Assembly (NCBI GenBank): GCA_026397725.1
Contig: JAPLUI010000261.1
Coordinates: forward strand, 1-64,000
Direction of reading: 5' to 3'
Origin: Verrucomicrobiota bacterium
GTDB lineage: Bacteria > Verrucomicrobiota > Verrucomicrobiia > Verrucomicrobiales > Akkermansiaceae
DNA: 64,000 nt
Position numbers and translations under genes: made by a program. Positions 18,601 to 27,099 of this stretch are shown here, piece after piece. Every line of letters begins with the position of its first letter. The first letter of the stretch is position 1. The notes beneath the pieces are model-generated. The model was not told the DNA's origin and searched no databases. It was given only the letters and a program-made list of their open reading frames with translations.

Positions 18601-19216
18601 GATCCCCCGGCTCCACCGCCAGCACCCGCGTGCGGGTGAGCGGCGCGATTTCGCACGCCGGCAGCAACACCCGGCCGAGGCGCTGCCGGAACTCGTTAGG
18701 CCGCCACAGGAACGCCAGCAGACCTAACAACAACAGCAATCCGGCGCCGCCCGCCCAGCGTCGCAGCAGGCGCCAATCGTAAACCCGTTGCCACGCGAGG
18801 CCCCGCCACAAGCCGGCCAGTTCGCCTAACAAAACAGCGCGCCATGCGGAAGCGCCGTCCAACGCGCGGTCGAGTTGCACCGCATTGATCAAGGCGTTGT
18901 CGGTGCGTCCGGTCGCCGTTTCGAGGCGGCGGGCGAGGGCCGCGTCATCCAGGCGCCGGAGCCAGACTTTGGCGGCATGGCCGAGGGCCGCTGCCAGCGG
19001 CAACGCGATGGCGACCAAGCCCGCCCACCGCCCGGTGGCGCCGAAGCGCACCCGCGCATCCGCCACCAGCCAGGCACCCAAGATCACGCCCGCCGTCACC
19101 AGACCGATGGCCAGCGAGGTGCAGCCGCGGCCGAGCTTCAAGGCGTGGCCCGCCCGGCTCAGGAGCTGGCGCGGGGACTGGCCGTCACTTGCGGTGGGAA
19201 GCGGGCTTGGGTTCAC
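15620..19216 (-). CDS. Large membrane-anchored coiled-coil protein (DUF4175-like)
   Basis: 1198 aa. Two hydrophobic helices lie near residues 30-85 and a third near 145-170 (LLLLLGLLAFLW). This arrangement resembles DUF4175-type inner-membrane proteins. Ig-like beta domains follow in the periplasm (about 190-500). Then comes a very long Ala/Glu/Lys/Gln-rich helical region (about 510-930) and a Gly/Asn/Ser-rich low-complexity region (about 985-1080). A final helical segment carries the end sequence PVDDYFRSL. The stop overlaps the PA14/TPR start by 4 nt. It is the structural core of the operon that ends in FHA-MoxR and a plausible client or anchor for that ATPase. No catalytic motif is visible. 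Confidence 0.6.
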   Translation of the reverse strand: MNPSPLPTASDGQSPRQLLSRAGHALKLGRGCTSLAIGLVTAGVILGAWLVADARVRFGATGRWAGLVAIALPLAAALGHAAKVWLRRLDDAALARRLETATGRTDNALINAVQLDRALDGASAWRAVLLGELAGLWRGLAWQRVYDWRLLRRWAGGAGLLLLLGLLAFLWRPNEFRQRLGRVLLPACEIAPLTRTRVLAVEPGDRVVTCGTVLPMRVTLDGVAPAEVWLVVVKDDGSVARHAAKRAAEAMAWSLELRWTEGGRYWFEAGDARSFERRIKVQLPAKVVARQLAFMPPAYTKLQPVRVPDGTPWPAIPAGSGVTLDWTFDRGVKELLVDRGEAKTRATGQPEAWQLSGRLTVNRVWSTRWTDLAGLSDQGRVTFNLKADEAPRVRLIQPTGEEEVLLTRQASLRLSFEASDDYGLAEVAVCRGTPEQPAGRVLQSWQPGVSSFKQTVDIQLSRWVAKEECEAWFCVVARDANDVTGPGRTVSRMLVVRIVTPDELQRASANRQGEVLGSLEDLLRLQQTNLDATRTLLHAPQAAAQGEVAAVAERQWRIEQAASQLVAGTPTGAAGWREVLGRLLAKELPQAVLALREALATKDGTRRNALATGEALEAAILARLKGLPADLHDEAAGAAVRDLIGRVEALFKRQQALHARTLHAVPGEGAAMAGDQDAAAEESRTVRQALADGALNASLGDAGFRKMLDKAAALMGETKIYEQMIRSAEQIEGEHFPAAAALCKQVLVDLARVLELLNTSQHTTAGDKANSLKEAAADIREKLEALVEQQHAVVEKSKDLASKDELSPEDVAVASELAAKKDALAKLIEQMLTDAHAFPDLRPMNELREELTKIYEDVIQQDTAQAAAGELKPSEIAVQKEESLLEDLEKAAKTAADMEMWLPDKNETTKWLMENFDLTEMPEIPNLPLPDSFTDLVGELLKAQEGLAEQVQDAASNNAFAVNPANGWEVADGPMPGFNAQGKSGNTPPNKNEQTGRSSGGREGMSSGEMVNQRADKLEGGATDARRTNDPLQKGQVQDNGPPADAKATGGGKAGGASQRAGMTGEAPLRTLNSPDQILNNALAAEQALLAQQTAKSYATARLFYLRTGTLPEVAKLMDESREALKSGRLADYEALHRRIVASLRQLGEGTTADAVKVLGGAGSRFVGEKRLPGGADVAVPAGYQQPVDDYFRSLDSP

Positions 19217-19225
19217 CGGGGTTTC

Positions 19226-19915
19226 TTACGGCTTGGCTTTTGGTGTTAGATCGGCCGCCTTTGACTCCACGCGATAGAGCCGGAAGTTGGCGAAATAGGA
19301 TTTTCCCGCAGCCATCGTCGCGCCGTAGCTGACCACCTTCACCGAGATGAACTCGGGTGCTTGGTCCTTGCCGGACACCACCACGGTGCGGGGCACGGTG
19401 AAATCGCGGCTGGCCGTGGTCCAGACCTTCGAGTTGCCGGGCGGCGAGGGCACCTGCGCGCGGTAACCCATGATCAGGGCCGGTCTGCCCGCGGCCGGCG
19501 CCCGGCGGGAAATCGTGCGCTTTTGTTCGGGATGGGGGTCGGTACACCAGGCTTCCGCGTGAATCCTGGCGGACAAATCCCAAGTCATGCAATCGACCTC
19601 GAGGTGATAGGTGGCGCCGGGTTCGACCGGCACCGGCACGCTTTCGAGCTTGCCGCCCTGGTTGCCGGCGAGGCCGGCGGGCAAGTCGAGCATCAGCGCC
19701 TTGCGGCCGCCGGCTTCGCCTGGCGGCGCCATTTTCACATAGGGGCCGTTGTCCTTGTAAAAGGCCTCGTCCGGAAAAACCGTGAGCCAGCCATGCAGCG
19801 GATCCTGGCCCTCGAAGTTGCCGTTAGGCAGCAGGTTCCTGGCCTCGCCGGACGCCGGGGCTATGGTTAGGACCAGCGACACGATGGCGGCCAGGGCGGT
19901 GGCGGTTGGTTGCAT
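19226..19915 (-). CDS. Secreted CBM4/9-like carbohydrate-binding protein
   Basis: 229 aa. A signal peptide (MQPTATALAAIVSLVLT, cleavage near SGEA) is followed by NLLPNGNFEGQDPLHGW, the typical opening of CBM4/9/16-like galactose-binding beta-sandwich modules. The single domain fills the rest of the protein (closing strands SYFANFRLYRVE). No catalytic domain is attached. It is the first gene of the leftward MoxR operon, ending 10 bp before the DUF4175-like gene. It may bind cell-envelope or environmental glycans. The ligand cannot be told from sequence. Confidence 0.6.
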   Translation of the reverse strand: MQPTATALAAIVSLVLTIAPASGEARNLLPNGNFEGQDPLHGWLTVFPDEAFYKDNGPYVKMAPPGEAGGRKALMLDLPAGLAGNQGGKLESVPVPVEPGATYHLEVDCMTWDLSARIHAEAWCTDPHPEQKRTISRRAPAAGRPALIMGYRAQVPSPPGNSKVWTTASRDFTVPRTVVVSGKDQAPEFISVKVVSYGATMAAGKSYFANFRLYRVESKAADLTPKAKP

Positions 19916-20162
19916 GGTGAGGTGGGTTGATGGTGGGAGCGCGGAGGTTCCCCAAGCAGTTGCCAGGTGATAACAGTACGACTGGAATCATGGGGAGCTA
20001 TCGTTGATTTCGAGAACCGGGATCTCCGTGGCAAGCCCGGGTTCAACAGCCACGCTCCACGGCTGTAACGTCGTGCCCATGAGCGTCGCTGGTGTTCCGG
20101 AGCCCGCGCAAGAACGCAAGTTGCGACCGTGCAAAAATCTGTCGGGCTGGCGAGGTGCGGCG

Positions 20163-22205
20163 CTAAAACGGCGCATCGTCGCTCCGGGCATCGGCGTTGC
20201 CGACGTCCCAGGCATCGACCAAGTCCGCCGGGAAGTCGCCGAGGAAGCGGGACGGACTGCAGATCACATCACCGCTGTAGGACTTGGGGTTCATCATCGG
20301 ATAGGTCAGGTAGAGGTCGTCCTTGGCGCGGGTGATGGCCACATAGAACAGGCGCCGTTCCTCCTCCAGCATCGGCTGGTCGTCCGCTTCGAGAATGCGG
20401 CTGTTGGGGAACTGCCCCTCCACCAGCCAAATGAGGAACACCACCTGCCATTCGAGGCCCTTGGCCTGATGGATCGAGGAAAGCGTCACCTGGTCCTCGT
20501 CCGGCCCGTGGTGGTCCGCGCCCGGCTGGCCATCCACCGCCCCCAGCAGCGACAACTGCGACAGGAATTCCACAATGTCCGCGAAGCCCCCGCCGTACTG
20601 GGAGAGTTGTTCCAGGTCACTGCGACGACTCTCGTAGTTATCGAAGCTGGCTTCGAGGTACTCGTTATAGATCCCTTCCAGCACGCTGAAGATCATCTCC
20701 GAGGGTTTGGCCAAGAAGCCGTTCGGCGCCAGTTCGTCCAAGGTATAACACAACTGTTGCCAATGCTTCACGGCCTTTTTCGGGACTTTACTGAAGCCCA
20801 GCAGGATCTCGGAGAGTTTGACCGGCAGGTCGTCGCGTTTGGCCCACCCGGTGTCGAGCCACTCGCGCCACAGATTTTCGGCAGCCACCGGCCCGCAGCC
20901 CGGCAACAGCAAGACCATGCGCATGAAGCTCTCCTCATCGCGACGGTTGACCACGAAGCGCAGGAACGCGGACACATCCTTGATGTGCGCCTGCTCGAAA
21001 AACCGCAAGCCACTGGTCAGCACAAACGGAATCCCCCGCACCGTCAGCTCCATCTGGATTTCCAGACTCTGGAAATGCGCGCGGTAAAGCACCGCCATCT
21101 CGTTGAGCGGAACCCCGGCGTCCCGCAACTCCAGCATCCGCTGCACCACAAAGCCGGCCTGCGTCCGCGGATCCGGCAGCGCCACCAGCGCGGGTTTGGC
21201 CCCCGCCGCCGCCCGCGCCGAGCGCAGCTCCTTCTCGAAGCGCCCCGCGTTCGCCCGGATCGCCGCATTGGACAAGTCCAGAATCTCCGGCACGCTGCGG
21301 TAGTTCGTGTCAATCGTGAACACCCGCGCCTCCGGATAGCGCCGCGGAAACCCCAGAATGTGCGCCATGTCCGCCCCGCGCCAGGAATAGATCGATTGCG
21401 CATCATCGCCGACCGCCATCAGGCTGTTGGACCGGCCGGTGAGCAGCTCGATCATCCGGCCCTGCACGGCGTTGGTGTCCTGGTATTCATCCACCAGCAG
21501 ATGGCGGAATTTTTTCTGATAGAGTTCGAGCACGTCCGCCCGCTCCCCGAACAGGCGCACCGTGAGCACCAGCAGATCGTCGAAGTCCATCGAGTTGGTC
21601 ACGCGCTTTTTTTCAACATACCCGAGCCGGATCTGTTCGATCTGTTCCAGCCAATCGTAGCAGCGCTCATAACTTCCCGCGATGACGTCCGGCAGGCTCG
21701 CGCCGGTGTTTTCGCACAGGCTGAAGATGGACGCCAACACCTCGGCCTTGGGAAAGCGGCGCTCCTTGGTATCGATGTTGCAGGCGGCGATCACCTTGGC
21801 CAACATGGATTTCTGGTCGTCGCGGTCGAGGATCGAGAACGCGCGGGTGAAACCCAGATCCTCCGCGTGGCGGCGCAGGATGCGGCTGCCGATCGAGTGG
21901 AAGGTGCCCGCCCACAGGTCCGAGGTGTCGCGGGCAATGAGTTCGCGCACCCGCTCGACCATTTCGCGGGCGGCCTTGTTGGTGAAGGTCAGCAGCAGGA
22001 TTTGGCGCGACTCCACCCCGTGATCCAGCAGCCATGCCACCCGATAGGTCAGGGTGCGGGTTTTGCCCGAACCGGCGCCGGCAATGACGAGGGCCTTGCC
22101 TGGCGGCGATGACACCGCCTCATACTGTGCCGCATTGAGCGCGGAAACGTAATCGATGCCGGAGCCAGCGGCCACCGGGCGGTGAAGGGTGTATTGACGT
22201 GCCAT
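20163..22205 (-). CDS. UvrD/Rep/PcrA-family ATP-dependent DNA helicase
   Basis: 680-aa superfamily 1A helicase. Motifs in order: Q-motif LNAAQYEAV (about 23-31), Walker A GAGSGKT (43-49), motif Ia LLTFTNKAA, motif II LLVDEYQDTN, motif III VGDDAQSIYSWRGAD, motif IV YRS, motif V LSSIHQAKGLEWQVVFL and motif VI EERRLFYVAITRAKD. All SF1A residues are present. The protein is a little shorter than the ~720 aa of PcrA/UvrD and lacks the extended C-terminal tail. Such enzymes act in excision repair, replication restart and Rec filament removal. It is single, with a possible promoter in the ~25-bp gap to the symporter gene transcribed the same way. Confidence 0.9.
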   Translation of the reverse strand: MARQYTLHRPVAAGSGIDYVSALNAAQYEAVSSPPGKALVIAGAGSGKTRTLTYRVAWLLDHGVESRQILLLTFTNKAAREMVERVRELIARDTSDLWAGTFHSIGSRILRRHAEDLGFTRAFSILDRDDQKSMLAKVIAACNIDTKERRFPKAEVLASIFSLCENTGASLPDVIAGSYERCYDWLEQIEQIRLGYVEKKRVTNSMDFDDLLVLTVRLFGERADVLELYQKKFRHLLVDEYQDTNAVQGRMIELLTGRSNSLMAVGDDAQSIYSWRGADMAHILGFPRRYPEARVFTIDTNYRSVPEILDLSNAAIRANAGRFEKELRSARAAAGAKPALVALPDPRTQAGFVVQRMLELRDAGVPLNEMAVLYRAHFQSLEIQMELTVRGIPFVLTSGLRFFEQAHIKDVSAFLRFVVNRRDEESFMRMVLLLPGCGPVAAENLWREWLDTGWAKRDDLPVKLSEILLGFSKVPKKAVKHWQQLCYTLDELAPNGFLAKPSEMIFSVLEGIYNEYLEASFDNYESRRSDLEQLSQYGGGFADIVEFLSQLSLLGAVDGQPGADHHGPDEDQVTLSSIHQAKGLEWQVVFLIWLVEGQFPNSRILEADDQPMLEEERRLFYVAITRAKDDLYLTYPMMNPKSYSGDVICSPSRFLGDFPADLVDAWDVGNADARSDDAPF

Positions 22206-22232
22206 GCGCGGCCCGAGTCTGGCACGGGATGT

Positions 22233-23894
22233 TCACTTCAGCAATCCGACATTCCGCGTGGCGCGTTCCGCGGCGTCAGCCTCCGCGATGGTGGCCCCGG
22301 CGTCCACCCGCTTGCTGAAGGCCACAAAGCGGTTCAACTCCCGCCTCACCACCGGCAGCAGGAAATACACCCCGATCAAATTGGGAATGCTCATCGCAAA
22401 CAACGAGGCGTCCGAGAAATCAGTGGCCTTGCCCATCGACGCGGAGGCCCCCACGATGATGATCAGACAGAAAATCACCTTATACGACCAGGCCACCAGA
22501 TCATTTTTCCCGAACAGATACTGCCACGCCTGCATCCCGTAGTAGCTCCAGGTGATCAGCGTGGAAAACGCAAACAGGAACACACACGCAAACAGCACGT
22601 ACTTGAACGCCGAATTCACCGTCTCAAACGACAGCGAGGTCATCTGGATGCCAAACTGCGTGCCATCCCCAAACACCTGCCCGAGCACAAAGCTCTGCCC
22701 GTGAATCGTGAAATTGCCGCCAGCCCCATCGAAGCGCATCGTCACGCACAGCACCAGGGCCGTCATCGTGCAGATCACCACCGTGTCCAGGAACGGTTCT
22801 AACAAGGCCACCACCCCTTCCGAGGCCGGCCGCCGGGTCTTGGCCGCCGCATGGGCGATCGGCGCCGAGCCGATGCCGGCCTCATTGGAGAACGTGGCCC
22901 GGCGCATGCCCCAGATGAAGGCGGAGAGCAGGCCGCCGATCACTGCGGCCCGCGGCTGAAACGCCTCGGTCATGATCCGTCCCAGGGCCGGGATGATGTC
23001 CTGCGCGTTGACGGCCAGCACGATCAAACAACTGACCACATAAGTGACGCACATCAGCGGCACGAGTTTGTCGGTCACCTTGGCGATTCCCCGAATGCCG
23101 CCAATGATCACCAGCGCGGTCATCAGCGCCATGATGGTGCCGAACACCCACTGTTTGTCGTGGAAAAACGAGTTTTCGCCACCGGTGATGCTCACCAACT
23201 GGGCCGTCACCTGATTGACTTGGAACACGTTGCCGCCGCCAAACGAGGCAAACACGCACATCACCGCGAAAAACCCCGCCAAGGCCAGACCCACCGGCCG
23301 CATGCCGCGCTCGGCGAAGCCTTTCCGCAGATAGTACATCGCCCCGCCATGCACCCGCCCCTCGGCATCAAAATCCCGGTACTTCACCCCCAGCGTGCAT
23401 TCCGCAAACTTCGTGGACATCCCCAGAAAGCCGCTCAGGAACAACCAGAACGCCACCCCCGGCCCGCCATTCTGAATCCCAATGGCCACCCCGGCAATGT
23501 TGCCCAAGCCCACGGTCCCCGAGACTGCGGCACTCAAGGCCTGGAAATGCGTCACCTCCCCCGGATCGCTCGGCACGCTGTATTTCCCGCGCACCGTCCG
23601 CAGCGCCAGCCCGAACGCCCGGATGTTGATGAACCGGAACGCCACGGTTAGAATCAGCCCGGCCGCCGCCAGCCAGAACACCACGACTTTCGCATGGTAG
23701 CCGCCGATGGGCACCTCACAAAAAATCGCGTCCACAAAGGGTCCGGTGATTTTCCCGAACCACGCATCGATCTGCTGATCCAGCGTCGGCTCCGCCACCG
23801 CCTCTGGCGCCGCGTGCAACGCCGGACTCATGGCCAGAAGACCGAACCAAACGACCATGCCTAACAACAGTTTTCCCGAGACGGTGCGTACCAT
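22233..23894 (-). CDS. Alanine/glycine:cation symporter family (AGCS) transporter
   Basis: 553 aa from the ATG at 23894. A much longer ORF extending to 25670 is spurious read-through opposite the APC gene. It starts with a cleavable-looking hydrophobic segment (ending ALHAAPEA), then about ten transmembrane helices. AGCS signatures include SGTVGLGNIAGVAIGIQNGGPGVAFW and the second-half motif MRRATFSNEAGIGSAPIAHAAA. Family members couple alanine or glycine uptake to Na+ or H+. The Na+-site asparagine/threonine region is conserved by eye. It is divergent from the APC permease downstream of position 24069. Confidence 0.88.
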   Translation of the reverse strand: MVRTVSGKLLLGMVVWFGLLAMSPALHAAPEAVAEPTLDQQIDAWFGKITGPFVDAIFCEVPIGGYHAKVVVFWLAAAGLILTVAFRFINIRAFGLALRTVRGKYSVPSDPGEVTHFQALSAAVSGTVGLGNIAGVAIGIQNGGPGVAFWLFLSGFLGMSTKFAECTLGVKYRDFDAEGRVHGGAMYYLRKGFAERGMRPVGLALAGFFAVMCVFASFGGGNVFQVNQVTAQLVSITGGENSFFHDKQWVFGTIMALMTALVIIGGIRGIAKVTDKLVPLMCVTYVVSCLIVLAVNAQDIIPALGRIMTEAFQPRAAVIGGLLSAFIWGMRRATFSNEAGIGSAPIAHAAAKTRRPASEGVVALLEPFLDTVVICTMTALVLCVTMRFDGAGGNFTIHGQSFVLGQVFGDGTQFGIQMTSLSFETVNSAFKYVLFACVFLFAFSTLITWSYYGMQAWQYLFGKNDLVAWSYKVIFCLIIIVGASASMGKATDFSDASLFAMSIPNLIGVYFLLPVVRRELNRFVAFSKRVDAGATIAEADAAERATRNVGLLK

Positions 23895-24068
23895 GCGGCC
23901 CGCAAGCTGCCAAGCCACGGCCCCGACAGCAAGCCGCAAGATGAAAAAATCAGGGCTGGCCAAAACGCGGTTTGACACCTTGGCGGCCAAGGGCATCCTA
24001 GCGCCCGCCGCGGGACCCATGTCCGGACGGCCTTCCGCCAGACCCTTCATCCGCCTCCCCGCCAGCCC

Positions 24069-25568
24069 ATGAATCTGTTCCGCAAGAAACCCATCGATGC
24101 CATTGTCGCCAGAGCCTGCGCCACCGAGGCCTTCTACGATACCCCCACCCTCAAACGCACCCTCGGGGCCTGGCAGTTGGTCACGCTCGGCATCGGGGTG
24201 GTGATTGGGGCCGGCCTGTTCTCGCTGACCGGCAAGGTGGCGGCGGACAACGCCGGTCCTGGCGTAGTGCTGTCGTTCATTGTCAGTGGCATCGCCTGTG
24301 CCTTCGCGGGTTTGTGTTATGCCGAGTTTGCCTCGACGGTGCCGGTGGCGGGCAGCGCGTATTCGTACTCGTACGCCACGATGGGCGAGCTGATCGCGTG
24401 GATCATCGGCTGGGATCTGGTGATGGAATATGCGATCGGTGCGGCCACCGTGGCGGTGAGTTGGTCGGCTTACTTTGTGAAGTTCTGCAAACAGATGAAC
24501 CTGGAGCTGCCGATTCAATTCGCGCTCTCGCCGTTTGACACGGAAGTCTTGCCAAACGGCGAGCAGATCCACGGCATTGCCAACCTGCCGGCGGCGGCGA
24601 TCGTGGTGCTGATGTCGTTGTTGCTCATCCGCGGCACCAGGGAAAGCGCGCTCTTCAACACGGTCATGGTTGCCCTCAAGGTCACCATCGTGCTGCTCGT
24701 GGTCGCTCTCGGTTGGGCCTACATGAACCCGGCCAACCACAGCCCGATGATCCCGGCGCGGGTCTCCGAGGTCGTCAAGGGAGTCACCATCTATCATTTT
24801 GGCTGGCAGGGAGTGCTGACCGGGGCGGGCCTGATCTTTTTCGCCTACATCGGCTTCGACGCGGTCTCCACCGCCGCGCAGGAGGCGAAGAACCCGCAAC
24901 GCGACCTGCCGATCGGGATTCTTGGTTCGCTCTTCATTTGCACCATTCTCTACATTTTGTTTTCGTGGGTCATCACCGGGCTGGCCCATTACACCGAGTT
25001 CCGCGGGGTGGTGGACAAGTTGGCGCCGGTGGCCACCGCGCTGAGCCACCTGCCCAAGCAATTCCACTGGCTGCAACAACTCATTGTACCGGCGATTCTC
25101 GCGGGGTTTTCCTCGGTCATCATGGTGTTGTTGCTGGGCCAGAGCCGGGTGTTCATCACGATGTCCCAGGACGGCTTGCTGCCCAAGTTGTTTTCCGACA
25201 TCCACCCGGTGCGGCACACGCCGTGGAAATCCAACGCCCTGTTCGCCGTGCTGGTGGGCTCGGCGGTGGCCTTCCTGCCGGGAAATCTGTTTGGAGAAAT
25301 GTGCAGCGTGGGCACCCTGCTGGCCTTCGTGCTGGTCTGCATCGGCGTGATCGTGCTGCGCCGTACCAACCCCGATCTGCCCCGGAAATTCCGCTGCCCC
25401 TGGGTGCCGGTGGTGCCGCTGCTCGGGGCGCTGCTGTGCTTGGGAATGATGGCGTTCCTGCCGTCGGACACCTGGTGGCGCTTGTTCATTTGGATGAGCA
25501 TCGGCTTGGTCATCTACTTCGCCTACAGCCGCAAACGCAGCAACTTGCAGCCCGAAAAAGACCCGTGA
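24069..25568 (+). CDS. APC-superfamily amino acid permease (CAT/YhdG-like)
   Basis: 499-aa inner-membrane transporter with about 12 helices. The first helix carries GIGVVIGAGLFSLTG, the unwound substrate-binding motif of the APC superfamily. CYAEFASTVPVAGSAYSYSYATMGELIAW is typical of cationic-amino-acid-transporter (CAT)-like members. FFAYIGFDAVSTAAQEAKNPQRDLPIGI marks helix 6. The soluble N-terminus of about 35 residues is normal. Substrate specificity (basic or other amino acids) cannot be fixed from sequence. It stands alone, divergent from the AGCS symporter and followed by tatA. Confidence 0.88.
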   Translation: MNLFRKKPIDAIVARACATEAFYDTPTLKRTLGAWQLVTLGIGVVIGAGLFSLTGKVAADNAGPGVVLSFIVSGIACAFAGLCYAEFASTVPVAGSAYSYSYATMGELIAWIIGWDLVMEYAIGAATVAVSWSAYFVKFCKQMNLELPIQFALSPFDTEVLPNGEQIHGIANLPAAAIVVLMSLLLIRGTRESALFNTVMVALKVTIVLLVVALGWAYMNPANHSPMIPARVSEVVKGVTIYHFGWQGVLTGAGLIFFAYIGFDAVSTAAQEAKNPQRDLPIGILGSLFICTILYILFSWVITGLAHYTEFRGVVDKLAPVATALSHLPKQFHWLQQLIVPAILAGFSSVIMVLLLGQSRVFITMSQDGLLPKLFSDIHPVRHTPWKSNALFAVLVGSAVAFLPGNLFGEMCSVGTLLAFVLVCIGVIVLRRTNPDLPRKFRCPWVPVVPLLGALLCLGMMAFLPSDTWWRLFIWMSIGLVIYFAYSRKRSNLQPEKDP

Positions 25569-25722
25569 GCGGGCACGCCCCCCCGGCCGCAAGGTTTTTT
25601 CCCCCGGTGGCGGCTGCCGCGGGTGCAGGACAAGAATGTTAATTCCCCGTCTCGATGATTTCAGTTGCATGTCCGGCCAACCGGCTTATTTTGGGCCGCC
25701 TCTCCACCACACCAACACACTT

Positions 25723-25965
25723 ATGGGACCTATCGGAATGCCGGAAATGGTGATGATCTTCGTGATCATCCTGCTGCTCTTTGGAGCGAAAAAATTGCCG
25801 GAGCTGGCCCGTGGCATCGGCAAGAGCATGGGGGAATTCAAGAAAGCCCGCGATGATTTCGAGCGCGAAATCACCCAGGCCGAGACCGACGTCAGAATCA
25901 AGGAGCCCGTAACCAAGGAACCCGCAATCAAGGAACCCGCTGGCAAAGAACCGCGGGAATCATGA
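25723..25965 (+). CDS. tatA: Sec-independent translocase TatA/E
   Basis: 80 aa from the ATG at 25723; an upstream ATG at 25636 would add 29 residues absent from the family. A short N-terminus precedes one hydrophobic helix (MVMIFVIILLLFG), the hinge Gly, and an amphipathic helix KLPELARGIGKSMGEFKKA. This is the classic TatA/E layout, with the conserved FG and LP at the hinge. The charged tail ends in four KEP-containing repeats. TatA oligomerises to let folded twin-arginine substrates cross the inner membrane. No tatB/tatC neighbour is present. The next gene starts five bases later. Confidence 0.9.
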   Translation: MGPIGMPEMVMIFVIILLLFGAKKLPELARGIGKSMGEFKKARDDFEREITQAETDVRIKEPVTKEPAIKEPAGKEPRES

Positions 25966-25969
25966 ACTC

Positions 25970-27061
25970 ATGCACCTCCTCCGGTTCTTAATTGACCCAA
26001 GGACCCCACCCATTGGAGCGCGGGCATCAACCTGCCCGTCCATCAAGTACTCCCCTGCCTTCTTGGCCGCGCTGGGCGGCACTCTCGCCCTGCTCACATC
26101 CCCTGCCTGCGGCAAAAAACACGGCAGCCCCGAATGGAATACCCCGCCGCAATCCTCGGCTCCAGCGACGACAGACCCCACCGCGCCGGTCGCCACCCCA
26201 TCCAGGAAGACCCCCAAGCCCGCCACCGCCGAATCCACCACCGGGCTGCGCTTCATTGCCTACAACGTGAACAACTGGTTGACGATGGACCGCACCATCG
26301 ACCGCACCGAACTCAAGAACGTCGCCAAGCCCGCAGCGGAAAAGCACGCGGTGATTCAAGTGCTGGCACGCCACGCGCCCGATGTGCTCGGGCTTTGCGA
26401 AATCGGCACCCGCGAGGATCTGGCGGAGCTTCAGTCCGGGCTCCAAGCCAGCGGTGTTGACCTCCCCCACTCCAGTTACACCGGCGGGAGCGACGAGGTG
26501 CGCCATCTCGGGTTGCTCTCGCGGTTTCCCATCACCAGCACCGCCACCCCGGCGCAGTTGGACTTCAAGCTCAATGGCGTCCACTTCACCATGAATCGCG
26601 GGATTCTCGATGCCACCATCGAGGCCCACGGCATGTCCTACCGCTTGCTCGGGGTTCATCTCAAATCAAAACGCGAGGTGCAGGAAGGCGATCAGGATGC
26701 CATGCGCTTCAATGAGGCCAGACTGCTCCGCCAACACGTCGATGCCATCCTCAAGGCCGAGCCCAATGCCCGCCTGGTCGTTTACGGGGATTTCAACGAC
26801 ACCCGCGGCAGTGCCTCGCTCAGGACGATCACCGGCAACTTCAACGACCCGAGCTACCTCACCGCCATCCCCGTCCAAGACCGGCAAGGCCTGCGTTGGA
26901 CCCATTTCTGGAACCTCCACGACATCTATTCACGCTTCGACTACATCGCCATCACCCGGACCCTCAAACCCGCCGTCGATTTCAACCGGTCCTGCATCAT
27001 TGATGACCCGGACTGGATCGATGCTTCCGACCACCGCCCGCTGCTGGCCGTTTTCAACTGA
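25970..27061 (+). CDS. Endonuclease/exonuclease/phosphatase-family secreted or lipoprotein enzyme
   Basis: 363 aa. The N-terminal hydrophobic segment ends at LLTSPACGKK, a possible but weak lipobox with Cys about 47. A Pro/Thr-rich linker follows. The EEP (DNase I-like) domain then has catalytic markers FIAYNVNNW (Asn), VLGLCEIGTRED (metal-binding Glu), LLGVHLKSK, VVYGDFNDTRG (Asp/Asn) and DASDHRPLLAVF (catalytic Asp-His pair). All are in order, so it is probably an active Mg2+-dependent phosphodiesterase or nuclease acting outside the cytoplasm. It begins five bases after tatA and may be co-transcribed. Substrate unknown. Confidence 0.75.
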   Translation: MHLLRFLIDPRTPPIGARASTCPSIKYSPAFLAALGGTLALLTSPACGKKHGSPEWNTPPQSSAPATTDPTAPVATPSRKTPKPATAESTTGLRFIAYNVNNWLTMDRTIDRTELKNVAKPAAEKHAVIQVLARHAPDVLGLCEIGTREDLAELQSGLQASGVDLPHSSYTGGSDEVRHLGLLSRFPITSTATPAQLDFKLNGVHFTMNRGILDATIEAHGMSYRLLGVHLKSKREVQEGDQDAMRFNEARLLRQHVDAILKAEPNARLVVYGDFNDTRGSASLRTITGNFNDPSYLTAIPVQDRQGLRWTHFWNLHDIYSRFDYIAITRTLKPAVDFNRSCIIDDPDWIDASDHRPLLAVFN

Positions 27062-27099
27062 TCTCCCCTAACTAACACCCCACACACCCCACACACACC

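Noticed and set aside
20004..22112. 702-codon plus-strand ORF opposite the UvrD-like helicase
   Set aside because: Gly/His/Arg/Gln-rich antisense frame of a fully motif-complete helicase.
22233..25670. A 1145-codon minus-strand ORF reading through both transporters
   Set aside because: The part right of 23894 is antisense to the clear APC permease and is rich in His/Arg/Gln without structure; only the AGCS symporter part is real.
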